From: Kuschelorhynchus macadamiae
Lineage: Eukaryota > Arthropoda > Insecta > Coleoptera > Curculionidae
Direction of reading: 5' to 3'
Assembly: GCA_030620095.1 (NCBI GenBank)
Contig: JAUTXW010004484.1
Location: 421,001 to 485,000 of the forward strand
Length of the DNA stretch: 64,000 nucleotides
Position numbers and translations under genes: made by a program. Numbering within the stretch: position 1 is the first letter of the stretch; each line of letters opens with the position of its first letter. Below the pieces are notes generated by a model. It ran no database searches. It was not told where the DNA came from and was given only the letters and a program-made list of their open reading frames with translations. This document shows positions 22,430-33,734 of the stretch, piece after piece.

Positions 22430-23065
22430 TCCTGTACTGGGAACTTCCCTCGTTATGAATCTTTCCCTTTATAATAGAAATAGAGAAGGGTGACTCTATT
22501 TAGTTCAGTAAATAGTCATTTAGTATCACATATTTTTTTATTTAGCGCCATTTTGTTCCGCCATTTTGTTCCACCATTTTGGATTCATACCAAAATGTTT
22601 CAAGTTTCTACCCATGACATTTACAGTGACAGTGTTATTTTGTTCCATCATGTTGAATTCGTACCAGTTTATCTCTGTATTATTTAATTTTTGTGCCAAC
22701 TTAAAGCGGATTAAATAAGATTTTTTATGTTCATTTTTTAGACATTTTATTTTCATCATCTTGAATTCATACAGAAATTTACTAGTTTATCTCTATACCA
22801 ACTGAATGCTTGCACAAAATTTGAAATTAATCTAGTAAGGAATTTGTATTCACACTAAAATGTTACCATATAACACTTGATTTTCGAACAAAATTTGAGG
22901 TAAATTGGGTAAGTAGTTTTTTCAGTTATAATTTTTAACGTTTCACTAGGCCTCCATCTTGTTGCGCCATATTGGATTTTTACTAAAATATTACCAGGTG
23001 ATCCCCATATGACCTGGGGTGATTTTTTCACCATTACAATACTTCTTTTACGAGAGAAGTAAAAA
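22430..23065 (-). repeat. Dispersed GCCATTTTG-repeat element, copy 4
   Basis: Left end cctgtactgggaacttccct and cgttatgaatc (22432-22462), two or three gccattttgttccgccat units (22550-22770), right end cttcttttacgagagaagt (23045-23063). About 0.63 kb, shorter than copies 2 and 8 because fewer internal units are present. It sits at the boundary between copies 1 and 2 of the triplicated unit. Confidence 0.8.
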
Positions 23066-23276
23066 ACAAATTACTATGTAGGAGTTAAAACAGAAGTAGA
23101 TACATGTTGCATAGAGCTTCCTAAACTTAATACAAGTCAAACACAATTAAAAAAAAACTGATGATAATATGGATAAAGAAATACAGAAAATAATGTAACA
23201 AAGGAAACTCCGCTTCTGGCACAGGACATATAGAACATATAGATTCTAATGATATTGTACAATTGTGATTTATTAC

Positions 23277-23447
23277 CTTCAGTACCATGCTGAAAGTTTA
23301 ATATATATGTTCTTCCCTCTGCCTATCCCGGTTCCTGAGCTATGTCCATATTTGGTGAAGTTATCATCTTGACCTGTGCAATCTTCAGAAGATTGCCTTT
23401 CCACCTCGTGTCCAGGAGATAAAATCTCTCACTTCAGATGAAGGTAC
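23277..23447 (-). pseudogene. Exon-like block in copy 2 of the triplicated unit
   Basis: Read on the minus strand, cacttttag then GTACCTTCATCTGAA (acceptor-like) opens a 171-bp block that ends ...CTGAAG followed by gtaataaat (donor-like). One frame reads SPGHEVERQSSED then GQDDNFTKYG, similar to copy 3. Stops are present in every frame across the full block. I do not recognise the protein. Confidence 0.4.
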
Positions 23448-24599
23448 CTAAAAGTGACAGCATTAGTGTTTAATTACTTACAACAACTGCAACAAGGATA
23501 AGAAGGAAAAAATTTAAAGAAACTAATAACTGTCGTATAGATAATTCAGCATAGAAGCTGTCTACAAGAAGAAAAGTGATGTTTTGGATTCAGCAAATTT
23601 TAGTGATGCACGAATAAATAACCCTTAGGTTGTAACAACTATGTAGTTTTAAAAAAATAAAGTTAAATAAAGTTTTAAACAACATTTTTTCAAACCCGTA
23701 AATGCAACGCAGACATATTCGATTTTCATATCTTTAATCGTTTAACTATTATGGTTAAGTTTCCATATATAAGTAGCCCACAATTCCTGATCAGTTTTTT
23801 TCGAATACTGCATCCCAGATCATTTATAGTTGAAAAATTATAGTGGAAATACCTAATCATATAAATATGTTACGAGTTTTTCACACTTATTAAGTAAGTA
23901 GACATGTATTATTATTCCAAACTCAAAAAAGCTTTATTGTCTAAAAAAAAGCATCATTGACAAAGCTAAATAAAAAAGATAAAAGATATATTAGAACAAA
24001 CATATACCTATATGTATTACTGGCAATGCTAAGTAAAAAAAATATAAATATGGATGTATCAGCACAAATATATAAATAGATACGACCATGTTTGCTCACT
24101 TCATTGTATATAACGTAAAATACTAACTTAAAACTAAAGAATTGTAAATAAAATAAAAAAAAAAGAAAAAGAGCTAAAAACTAATAAATCTAGTGATAAC
24201 ATGCAATATGTATGGAAAAAGTCAGTTAAAAGATAAGACGAACAATACATTAAAGTTAAAAGTAAAAATATACATAGTCAAAGAAATATGGTAGACAGAA
24301 ACCATATTTAGCAAAAATGCATTCAAGATCTATCGATAAAATATTTGTCAACTGTATAATAGGCCTTCCCAATTAAAAGTTCTTTAACTTGCTTTCTAAA
24401 TTTTCTCCCACAAGAAATTTTCATCATCATAGCAACCCCTTGCAATCTCGGAATTCACATTCAAAATATGTTTCTCAAATTTTAGCCTATCATCTATGTA
24501 GAGACCCAAGAACTGGTTAACATGTAAATTGTCTATTTGTTGGTCATCCATCCTAACATCACTAATTGAACATTTAAATGAAATAATGTTGGTTCAGTG

Positions 24600-25308
24600 T
24601 AAGTGAATTTGAGTTACACCAGTCTTTTATTATTTCCAAGTACCTCTTAACAACATGCTCCAACTGTATGGGATCATGGTGGTGCTATAAAACAGTTGTG
24701 TCATCAGCAAATACTGTAAACAAACCTCGTATGTTAATGCGTGGCAGATCATTAACATATAGCAAAAAAAAGCAATGGTCCCAAAACAGACCCCTGTGAA
24801 ACACCTGCAGGAATATTTAATTTGCCTGACTGGTCATTTTTAAAACTTACAATTTGACACCGATCAGCCAAGTAGGAATTAAACCAGGTATATGCTTTCC
24901 CCCTAAATACTTAAACTTCAAGTTTGCTGAGCAGTATTCTATGATCCACACAGTCAAATGCCTCAGATAGATCACAGAACACCACAGCAGCAACCGCGCT
25001 CCGTCATTTAGACGTTCATATAAAGTTTCAAGAAAAGAGAATATGGTGTCACCTATGGACAACAATGATTGAAATCCAAATTGTTGTATGTTAAGAATAC
25101 TGTGTTTTTTGAGAAAGAGTAGCATCCTTTTTTTGGTGGTGGGGAGCACGGAAATTGGCCTAAAATTGGAGGGAACATCAGTTTCACTCTTAAAAATTGG
25201 AAACACAGTAGCAAATTTCAGACACGATGGAAATTCTCCACATGTAAATGACCAATTAATAGCTTCAGCTAATGTGATCAAAGTGTGATAAGAAAGCCTT
25301 AGTAGCAC
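24600..25308 (-). pseudogene. Reverse transcriptase of that element
   Basis: Fingers motif LKFATVFPIFKSETD with NFRPISVLPT (about 25180-25120), FGFQ (equivalent of FGFR, about 25080), then in another frame a VVFCDLSEAFDCVDH-like palm motif (about 24985-24940). After the 24847 end of the long frame, GVSQGSVLGPLLFF and NDLPRI lead to FTVFADDTTVL, the YADD-box catalytic motif, at about 24720-24690. An in-frame stop follows FADDTTVL. The catalytic residues are present but in different frames. Confidence 0.82.
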
Positions 25309-25650
25309 CCTAACAGAAATATTATCCCAATCCGTGGCTTTGAAATTATTAATATCTTTAAAAACTTCAATCAGTTCTTCTGGAATAGTTAGTAGGATAC
25401 AGAAGGTGTCAGTTATTACAGTACTTTTAAGATATTCAAGTAGATTACATTTTTTAGATATTTTTGTATAATGTTTCAGCTATAGTGCAATAAAGGGAGT
25501 TGAGTCAGGCTGCATTAATATTGTAATCCAAAGTAGTATTAGTTCTACCAGTTAAGTCGTTTTTTTTTTGAAAAATATATCTTTTTTGCCAAGTTAATTG
25601 TTGATCTGTATATTATTTCTGGTAATAATTCATGAATACATTCTATCAAA

Positions 25651-26142
25651 TCAATCAATATTTGTGAAACTGTTATTTGCTGAATTTAAAATTTTATTCC
25701 ATTGCATAGTTAAGCATAACTGCGCAAACCTATCATAATTTAGCTTAGTAAAAAAAAGTCGTTTTAGCTGTTTCCTATTATTGGATTTAGTTTTAGTGGC
25801 AATCTTAAATTTACAGTGTACAGCTTCATGGTCTGAAAGACTAGCATTTATTACAGAACAAAATACAGCATCGTCTTGCATGTTGGAACACGTATAGTCA
25901 ATCAATGTAACAGAGTATTTTATTTTACGCGTGGAATCAGCAACATGCATATTTAAGTCAAGTGAGTCAAATAAATTGTATAACATTTGCGTACCTAAAT
26001 TAGATTTATCGACATAATTAACATTTAAGTCACCAGCTAAAATAACATCAATGTGTGAAGGGAGTTCAGTTAAAAGACATTCTAATCTAGTTATAAATAA
26101 ATAAAGATAATTCTGTATTTGGTGGCCTCTATAAGCAGACAA
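25651..26142 (-). pseudogene. Endonuclease C-terminal half and linker
   Basis: The 163-codon frame holds PSHIDVILAGDLNVNY (EEP motif GDxN), LIDYTCSNM (usual L-D-xI/V region) and LSDHEAVHCKF (catalytic SDH). The linker ends KRLFFTKLNYDRF. The three C-terminal catalytic motifs are all intact. The N-terminal motifs (NIR, E-T-W) are not readable upstream of 26142. Confidence 0.8.
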
Positions 26143-26249
26143 TAAACAGATCTATCCTAAGAGATTGAACAATGCAAAATTCAAATTCTTCAAGGTTGTC
26201 ACTGTCCGAGTTGAAACAAAAAATATGAATTAATTTTTATTCAGTGCCT

Positions 26250-27000
26250 ACTGGATCCTAAAGTGAATACAAGTCAACACAATTTAAAAAAAACTGATGA
26301 CAATATGGATAAAGAAATACAGAAAGTAACGTAACAAATGAAACAACGCTTCCGGCACAGAACATATGGATCTTAATTATATTGCATAATTGTAATTTAT
26401 TACCTTCACTACCACGCTGATAGTTTAATACCCATGTTCTTCCCTCTACCGATTCAGGTTCCTGAGCTATGTCCCATACGGATCCATATTTGGTAGAGGA
26501 ATCACCTTGCCTTGTGTCCAATAAAGCTTTAGTAAATTGGAAGAATGCCTCTCCACCTCATGTCCAGAAGATAAAATATCTGCCATTTCAGATGAAGGTA
26601 CCTAAAAAGTGATAACATTAGTGAATAATTACTTACAAGTCCTGCACCAAGGATAAAAAAGCAAAAATGAAAGGAACTAATAACTGTTTGGTAGGATAAT
26701 TTAGCATAAAAGCTGCATACAGGCTAGCATATTGCAAATTTTCATTAAGCAAAATTTACACTATTGCTTGATAACAATTAAAGACACTATACTATTGGAA
26801 ATGTTAATAAAAAAACAATAGAGACAATGCAAGTCGGACTTAATTTTTTTATTAGGGATATTTATATTGATTGTATTTACAGCACACCTGGGGAACACTT
26901 TGACACTTTTCTGTCTGCACTGGAGAGCAGTAAATGTGAACCCTGACAGGTGACATCAATTCAGAGAGGTACACAATTTCAAACTCAATCACTAACAACT
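26250..27000. repeat. Triplicated unit, copy 3 (uninterrupted)
   Basis: It matches copies 1 and 2 from the aagtgaatacaagtcaacac phrase (about 26260) through the exon-like block to at least the aactaataactgtttggta phrase at about 26680, and weakly beyond. After removing inserted elements the unit spacing is roughly 0.85-0.9 kb. Confidence 0.72.
26405..26601 (-). pseudogene. Exon-like block in copy 3, unknown protein
   Basis: On the minus strand a 197-bp block lies between cttttta g/GTACC (acceptor-like) and GTGAAG/gtaata (donor-like). One frame reads VPSSEMADILSSGHEVER, HSSNLLKLYW. After a one-base change, another reads TRQGDSSTKYGSVWDI and AQEPESVEGRTWVLNYQ. The two halves look like one coding exon with a frameshift. 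An 87-codon frame (26521-26258) includes the second half and runs on into the intron-like sequence. I recognise no family. It could be a duplicated piece of a host gene or of an unrecognised transposon. Confidence 0.42.
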
Positions 27001-27359
27001 TTTTTAACTAAACAAAATCTCATATCTTAATATTTCTGGGACATTTCTTTTGTACTTATCAATACAATAGTAGTAGGTATATACCCTTACTATGGCCACT
27101 AACTATTACTAGTTGTGGGCCATAGTTAGAGTATGGGACATTGATTCACTATTACGGGTGAATATATACCAAATGTGTAATAAAAGTATTACCAAATTAG
27201 TACAAAAAAAAGTTTTCATATTTTTAATCATAGATTCATTTTTTGCCTAAAAATTAGTTGGTTTTAGTTTAATTAAAACTTTCAGAAAGTGCAACAGATT
27301 TAAGTAATAAAATAAATAATTTGTACTTATTTTTAGTTTGTTTAACATGAGAATCAACA
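27000..27359. other. Gene-free stretch
   Basis: It includes a local inverted phrase, tactatggccactaactatta then agttgtgggccatagttag (about 27090-27128), likely a chance or decayed palindrome. Nothing else is recognised. Confidence 0.4.
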
Positions 27360-27998
27360 TATTGATAACTTATGTTTAAAGTTAAGTAGAATAGGTTTTG
27401 GCATAAATGTTGTATCACGTTACCTAAATATAACCTCTTCAAGAATTATATATTGTGCTCATTCTGTTCTTCCTTATGGAATCATTTTTTGGGGCTGTTG
27501 TACAGGAGTGCAAAGGGTTTTCACCATGCAAAAACAAGTGATGTGAACAATAAAAAAACAAGGCTTTTTGTCTACATGTAGAGGTATATTTAAAGAACTT
27601 AAAATTATGACTGTTTATGGTTTGCATATTTTTTTTTTAGTTAAAAATAAAGAGTTGCTTGATATTGCAAATGTACATAGACATAATACTAGGAATTTTA
27701 ATTTATTGTATCCATCACATAGATTAGCACTGACTGAAAAGAGTCCATGTTATATGTGTGTAATGTAATGTAATTTTCAATTATCTTCCTGTGTCACCTA
27801 GAAATATTACGAATATAAAAGCACTCAAAGAAAACTAAAGCAATAACTGCTTATTGACATTGAACCATATAGTGAGTGTTTTTTTTTTAAACTATACATT
27901 TCAATCTGTTTGGTTCTGCTACTGACATAATGTCAATTTATGTATGTATGTATTTATTTATGTAATTTGAAATAAAGAAGTATTGTTATTATTATTAA
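27360..27998 (+). mobile_element. 5'-truncated non-LTR retrotransposon, 3' end only
   Basis: Only the last part of ORF2 remains: SVLPYGIIFWG, GVQRVFTMQKQ, then in another frame FKELKIMTVYGLHI (27588-27629), NVHRHNTRN (27679-27705), HRLALTEKSPCYM (27718-27762). The HNTRN and LALTEKSP phrases are typical of the C-terminus in Jockey-like elements. The 3' UTR ends aaataaagaagtattgttatta with an (ATT)n tail near 27980-27996. Confidence 0.78.
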
Positions 27999-27999
27999 T

Positions 28000-28910
28000 A
28001 CCATGCCTTTAATGTCCAAATCTCAACTAAAATTATTTTATTGGAGATTATAAAAACCCTTGTTATATATACTTTTAAAAATTACCTATTAAAGTTTATT
28101 ATTTCAGAATCTTCTCTTTATCTATACTGATCTGCTCAAAACTGTATTTCTTTTGTTATTTGACCGTAAATCTATCTTATATGTTTATTTTCTTCACATA
28201 TATTGCCTTTCAAACCATTATGATTTCTAACCAATACTTAAAAAACCACTAACTAAACTTTTATTTTCTCACTATCACTAGCTGACAAGAAATCAACTTA
28301 AAGTGGAACAAGTGTAAATGAAAGAGGCTTAGTTTTTACTTTTAAAGCTTCTTGAAACATTATTAAAGTAAAAGTCAGCATTATTAGAATTAGCACATCC
28401 TATTGAAACAGTTATTGCTAGCTAGGCACGTTTCATTATATTTAATTGCAAGCAGTTTTTTAATCCATTATTTGTTAGTGTTAAATTCAAACAGATATAT
28501 AGTATTATATGTATACACATTTTTCTTTTTCATGAAGGCATTTTAATATTGTTATGAAAAAAAACTTAATTCCAATACAAACTGAGAAACATGATTTTCA
28601 CGTTATCATTTTCTTACTGAAATTGTAGGCTTCAGCAATCTGCATTTATATTATATAATAAATGAAACGATATATCTTAATATATTTTAGATCAGAACTT
28701 TCTTTAACTCAAGTGTGCCTCTTGTAATTAATTTTTTTTAGAAGTTTTTATAAGAGAAATTAAAAATAAATCAGTTTACTTTAACATGTTTGGAAATTGT
28801 TAATAAATAATTTAAATACAAATATTTATTGTATACATTTAAAATTATATTATACTTATTAGGCTTTTCTTACACAGTACCCAAACTACCCTTTACAGGG
28901 TCATCAAAAA
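28000..28910. other. AT-rich gene-free stretch
   Basis: No open frames above background and no recognised repeat. Confidence 0.45.
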
Positions 28911-29690
28911 TAAAACAAAATCAGTACATTTCCTTTACCCGTAACTTCCCTCGTTATGAATATGTCTTTTTATTAGGAATAATGTGATCAAATTTAGTTC
29001 CACACATACTAATTTAGTAACATAAATATTCTGTCTTTTCAAACATTTTTTATTGGCCGCCATTTTGTTCCATCCTATTAGATTCGTATCAATATCTTAC
29101 CACTTTCTAACTATGCCACACTTGATTTTTGGACATAATTAAAAGTAAATTAAATAAGTAGTTTATACACTAATTTTTTAAGACCACCATTTTGCTCCAT
29201 CATGTTGAATTCATACCAGCCCTATATCACATTTTATTTTTGTGAAAAATTTGAAATTAAAAAATTTTTTGCATTGATTTTTGAAATATTGTATTTAGTT
29301 GCCAGTTCATTACGAATTCATAACACAATTTTACTAGTTTATCTCTATACTACACTTAATGCTTGCACAAACTCTGAAATTACTCTAATAAGTAGTTTTT
29401 CCAGTATGGATTTTTAAATATTTTATTAGGCCACCTTCTTGGATTCATACCAAAATGTTACCAGTTCATTCCTATGCAACACTTGATTTTTGTGCAAAAT
29501 TTGAGGTATTTTGGATTAGTTTTTAAGTTAAGATAAGTAGTTTTTTTAAATTTCACCACGCCGCCTGCCATACTACATATTTACCAAAATATTACCAGGT
29601 CATCTCCATAAGAAACTGACAAGACACACTGACGGAATTGAGAAAACATCTTTTTTGGGCATCTAGAAACATTAAAATACAAACACAGAA
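28910..29690 (-). repeat. Dispersed GCCATTTTG-repeat element, copy 5
   Basis: End block cagtacatttcctttacccg and taacttccctcgttatgaat (28921-28960), then units at about 29055 (ggccgccattttgttccat), 29185 (gaccaccattttgctccat), 29430 and 29560, and the gacggaattgagaaaacatc block at 29631-29650. The right inverted end is lost. Confidence 0.8.
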
Positions 29691-29749
29691 CTTTTAAAAA
29701 TTTGAACATTTCCTTAAAAGCTTGAGGCATGAGTCATTAGGGATTAATA

Positions 29750-30570
29750 ATAAAAAAAGAAGAAAGTGGCGGATCTGCATCCCAAAAAAAAAGTTTTAAA
29801 AATCTGTAATCTCAATATAAGGAGTCTAAGAACTAAAACAAATGATTAACAGGTGTTGCTTGAATCGTTACACCTACCTAAAATAATCTGTATTATAGAA
29901 ACCTGGTGCTCGGAAGATGAGATTAGGATTCTAAGTATAGGCCAATATAACCTAGCAAACTACTCATGCCGCTCGGATTCGAGAGAAAGTGGAGTTGACA
30001 TATATTTAAGAATATGCAGTAAAGAGAAGTAAAAATAAACTTGGAAGGGAAATATTTTATATGTGAGTTTGCTTGTACTGAATTGTGTTTTAATAACAAA
30101 TGCATGTTAGTAATTTGTTTTTATAGAGCTCCAACTGCCAAGCTATATGATTTTAAGAATCTTTTTAATAAAATTCTGGATATAATCAATAATAGGTCCC
30201 GACCAATAATTTTATGTGGTGACTTCAATGATATAAATATTTATAAGGATGCGCTAGAAATTTTAAACAATTTTTCTAGTGATGGTTTTGATCTAAAACC
30301 ATAACTGCATCAATGGTTATAGCAGACTTACCAATAAGCACAGTTTCTGTTCCCTGCAGGAATTTTTTGAGTGTAGAATCGCTTTTGACTGACTGTTCTC
30401 GACCCTGGCTGTTGGAGCTCTGAATGATAGTGTTTTAATTATTTTGTATTTTAACACTTAGTTCTGTTGTATTTTAACATTTACATTTTTTTTTCTTTCA
30501 ATTTGTTTTAACTGATGAAACTTATGTATATTGTATTGTACCAATGTGCTGAATAAATGAATAAATAAGT
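29750..30570 (+). mobile_element. Non-LTR retrotransposon with endonuclease, internally deleted
   Basis: Endonuclease pieces are followed, without any RT, by sequence that resembles a retrotransposon 3' UTR, ending ctgaataaatgaataaataa near 30546-30570. I read this as one element that lost its RT by internal deletion. Alternatively the 30305-30570 piece is a separate insertion and the endonuclease belongs to the RT that starts at 30637. Confidence 0.65.
29790..30304 (+). pseudogene. EEP endonuclease remnant
   Basis: N-terminal motifs in one frame are LKICNLNIRSLRTK (about 29795-29840), IICIIETWCSEDE (catalytic E, about 29884-29922) and GQYNLANYSCRSDSRESGVD (about 29940-30000). A frame change then leads to 30041-30304 with VICFYRAPTAKL, NRSRPIILCGDFNDI (catalytic D/N) and a premature stop at 30302. 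The final D and SDH motifs are missing. Confidence 0.75.
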
Positions 30571-30636
30571 AAATCATCATACTTAAAATAAAGCTACAAA
30601 CTTTTAAGAAAATATTCATTTTTAAAAGTTCTGTGT

Positions 30637-31359
30637 TTGTGTAAGTATAATTATTTTTTACTTTTTATTATAGTTATGGCTCTAGATAATCAGCCATCAG
30701 AAAAAAAGGTAACCACTAACAGGTGTGAGGAGTTTCCCTCAATAAACATGGTTCCTGTATATGAGAAACTGATGGAAGTAATAGTAAACCAACAGTTTAT
30801 TGACTACTTTGAGAAGAATAATCTTCTTATTATCTACCAGGCGGGCTTCAGAAAGAATAATTCCTGTGAAAGTGCACTTCAGACTGTGTTAATGAATTGG
30901 AGAAATGCATTATGTCGGGGGAAAATCAATGGTGTAGTCTTCTTGGATTTCCATAGGGCATTTGAAACTATAGATCGAACAATGTTACTGGAAAAATTAA
31001 AGAAATATGGCATCAAAGATAAAGCTCTTCTGTGGTTTAAAGATTATTTGTCTGGGAGATATCAAGAAACAGAATTTATGAACACTACCTCAAAACAACA
31101 GGAGAATATATATGGTGTTCCACAGGGAACGGTACTGGATCCAAATCTGTTTATAGTGTACATAAATGACCTAGTTAGGCATCTAAAGGCATGTAATATA
31201 CACCTTTTCGCTGACGACACTTTGCTGTACTTAGTAGGAGAAGATGCTCAAGATATTGTAAATACTGTAAATAAGGAACTTGAAATTGTATATAAATGGT
31301 TAACGCACAATGGGCTAAGTTTAAATATAGAGAAAACCAAATTTGTTTATAAAAAATAG
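30637..31359 (+). pseudogene. Reverse transcriptase with intact FADDT motif
   Basis: The longest TE frame in the window (240 codons). The first ~45 residues are not RT-like. From about residue 47 it reads VYEKLMEVIVNQQFIDYFEKN, IYQAGFRKNNSCESAL (FGFR equivalent), GVVFLDFHRAFETIDR (palm aspartate), YGVPQGTVLDPNLFIVYINDL and HLFADDTLLYL (catalytic aspartates). TVLDPNL differs from the usual TVLGPLL. The frame stops at 31357 within FVYKK, where a one-base shift moves into the 31343-31576 frame. Confidence 0.85.
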
Positions 31360-32052
31360 AAGAAATCCCATCGAAACAAAAAATCATAGTAGTATCTTTA
31401 TAAATGGCCAAAACATGGAACAAGTGCAAGAATACAAGTACCTGGGCGTTATTGTTGATGAAAATCTAACATTTTCTAAACATGCAGAATATATTACCAA
31501 AAAAGTCGCTAAAAAAATAAATCTTTTAGGAAGGATGTATATAGTCCTATCTATCTTAGTGATTGGTCAAAGCTAACCATATATAAAACAATAATACTAC
31601 CACATTTTAATTATTGTACATCAATCTTGTTTTTACTACCTAATTTCCAAGTCGACACACTCCAGAAAAAACAAAACATGGCTATGCGATATATTCTTAG
31701 GTGCAGTAGATACACTAGTATTAATGAGATGTTAAAGGCCACCGAACTGTTGAGCGTAAAACAAATTATATTTATAAACACAATGATTACAATATATAAA
31801 ATAAAACACCATTTATTCCCAAACCATTTATTAAGTTATACCAGAATTGTAGCAGATATACATAGATATCAAACCCGTTCCAGAGAAGACTTCTACGTAA
31901 ACACAGTTTCATCTACATATGGACAAAATGACCTTTTTCATAATGGACTTATCCAATATAATGCCTTACCTCAACATGTTAAAGACTGTGAATCTGTAAA
32001 GCTTTTCAGAAGAGAATGTACCAAAAATGCTAAAGACACTATTGGCACATAG
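31343..32052 (+). pseudogene. RT thumb and C-terminal domain, two frames
   Basis: 31343-31576 reads NHSSIFINGQNMEQVQEYKY, LGVIVDENLTFSKH and KINLLGRM, the usual thumb. A stop or shift follows. Frame 31627-32052 then gives VDTLQKKQNMAMRYILRC and HRYQTRSREDFYV. The second piece ends at TAG 32050-32052, which looks like the true stop of ORF2, 135 bp before the ATT tail. Confidence 0.8.
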
Positions 32053-32209
32053 AAACCGCTATTCAATCTATTCTTTAATGCTTTTTTAATTTATTTGTTG
32101 TCTGAAATATTTATGTTTGTTAAAATTCAAAAACGTAAACAACATTCTTATCATGTATTTTTTGTCAGCTATTGCTATTAATAAATGATTATTATTATTA
32201 TTATTCTCT

Positions 32210-32750
32210 AGTTCGTGACAAAGGGTTCAAGCGCTTGATGGCTAAAGCTCTACCTAAATATAACATACCTTCTGATAAGTAGTCAGGTTCATACCCTGTT
32301 TTGTCCATATTATAGAATAAGTAGTTCAAGACTGAATCAAAAATCAAAGTTGTGAAGGATATTATTTCAAATACTTGAGAATATTTAGTATCAAGTTGGT
32401 ATTTCCCCAAAAAAATTGTTTCAGGACATCTCCAACAGAGAGACCGAGCCGGACAATTTATTTTCTTACACCATAATTTTGGCAGACTAAATTTTTAATA
32501 TTAGAATTTCATTCTTGTTCTTGTAATTCAAATAGTTATTTGTATTGTGAAGGCTTTTGTTTTCAAGTTGCCTATATGAGTTAAAAAAAACTGATTTTTG
32601 TTCATTATATTTATTTTATTATTCTGACTACTTGTAACAGTTTCTGCTTCTATATTATATAAAGTTTTAAAACCAGGCAATTTTGTATGTTATTGCACAC
32701 ACAAAGATACTTACTCCAAATTTTCTTGGTTTGACAGCCCAGTGATACCT
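32210..32750. other. Gene-free stretch
   Basis: A 69-codon minus-strand frame (32410-32201) has no recognisable motif. No repeats recognised. Confidence 0.4.
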
Positions 32751-32754
32751 AAAT

Positions 32755-33730
32755 TGTATTAACTGGCCTGGCTGGCCAAATCAAGGGTCATAAGTGTATA
32801 AAATGGTTACATTTCAATATGGCGGAACAATTTGGCAGTCTAATGAAATGTTAAAAAAATTAATACTAAACAACTACTTAACTAGTTTCTCTGATATTTT
32901 GCATAAAAATCAAGTATTATGTTTAAATCAACTGGTAAAATTTTAATAACAATCCAAGATTGCGAAACAAAATGGCAGCTTAATAAATCAAATAATATCA
33001 AAATAATCAGCCTGAAAAAACTATTAGATTGATTTCAATTTTGTGGAAGAATTAAGTGTGATATAGAGAAGAACTGGTAAAACTGCGCTACAAATTCGAG
33101 ATGGTGGAACAAAAAGGCAGATAAACAAAATGTTTGTAATAGTAAAAAAAATCCCCCTCCAAGGGTTTACATACTCCAAATTTTAGTGTTTCAGGGTTCC
33201 TAGATGCCCAAAACATGTCTTCTCAATTCCATCAGTCTGTCTGTCAGTTTGTGGCATAACTAAAAAAACTGCTTTTCCGATTGTTATGGGATGACCTGGG
33301 AACATTTTGGTAAATATCCAATATGGTGGAACAAGAAAGCAACCCGGTGAAATATTAAAAAAAAAGCACTAAATAAATAGTTATCCAAAATACCTCAAAT
33401 TTTGCACAAAAATCACATGTTACATAGAAATGAACTATGTATGAATCGAAGATAGCGGCTTAATAAAATCTTTAAAAAATCAGCCTAAAAACTACTTTTT
33501 AGATTAATTTCAATTTTGTTCATAATGGCGGCCAAATAATTTTTTTAAAAATCAATATAAAAAATTAAATGTGATATAGGAGTCAACTGGTTCGAATTCA
33601 AAATGATGGATCAAAAGGGAGGTCTTAAACAACTCTGTGTAAGAACTACCCGTTCAATTTATTTTAAATTATGTCCAAAGTGTGGCATAGGTAGAAACTG
33701 GTAAAATATTTGAATGACTCCAATATGGTA
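32755..33730 (+). repeat. Dispersed GCCATTTTG-repeat element, copy 6
   Basis: Opposite orientation to copies 2-5: aatatggcggaacaatttgg (32816), aaatggcagcttaataaat (32970), cgagatggtggaacaaaaag (33098), the ccagatgcccaaaacatgtc / ttctcaattccatcagtctg block (33199-33240), and more units to about 33730. The terminal ggaagttcc end is missing at the right. Confidence 0.78.
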
Positions 33731-33734
33731 CCCA

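Larger units (their letters stand above)
19600..22430. repeat. Triplicated unit, copy 1 (split by a retrotransposon)
   Basis: The left part, about 19600-19690 (ttctaaactgaatatg..acaca, aactgatagtaacatggac), and the right part, about 21662-22430, together match copies 2 and 3. The split is caused by the non-LTR insertion at about 19690-21661. The right part contains the exon-like block in degraded form (donor-like gtaat at 21724-21728 read on -) and the tail block taatattgctaagtttccat. Confidence 0.72.
23917..26225 (-). mobile_element. Jockey-like non-LTR retrotransposon, reverse strand
   Basis: On the minus strand the order is endonuclease (26142-25651), linker, RT (about 25308-24600), C-terminus and a 3' UTR ending in gacaataaagctttttt near 23935. 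Both outer limits are set by the interrupted triplicated unit. Many stops and small shifts make it inactive. Confidence 0.85.
23075..26250. repeat. Triplicated unit, copy 2 (split by a retrotransposon)
   Basis: About 23075-23916 and 26215-26250 together align with copy 1 (21662-22320) and copy 3 (26250-27000). The tail block gttaagtttccatatata, cccagatcatttatagttg and gacatgtattattatt is interrupted at about 23917 and resumes as ttaatttttattcagtgcct at about 26231. Confidence 0.72.
29679..30640. repeat. 23-bp perfect inverted repeat pair
   Basis: acaaacacagaacttttaaa... at 29679-29701 recurs inverted at 30618-30640, bracketing the deleted retrotransposon. It fits neither the ends of that element nor the dispersed repeat at 28910-29690. 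Confidence 0.75.
30618..32205 (+). mobile_element. 5'-truncated CR1/Jockey-like retrotransposon with near-complete RT
   Basis: It carries RT palm and thumb plus the C-terminal region, followed by a 3' UTR ending in an (ATT)n tail at about 32186-32205. The 5' limit is not sharp. The first ~70 bases belong to unrelated sequence. Confidence 0.82.
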
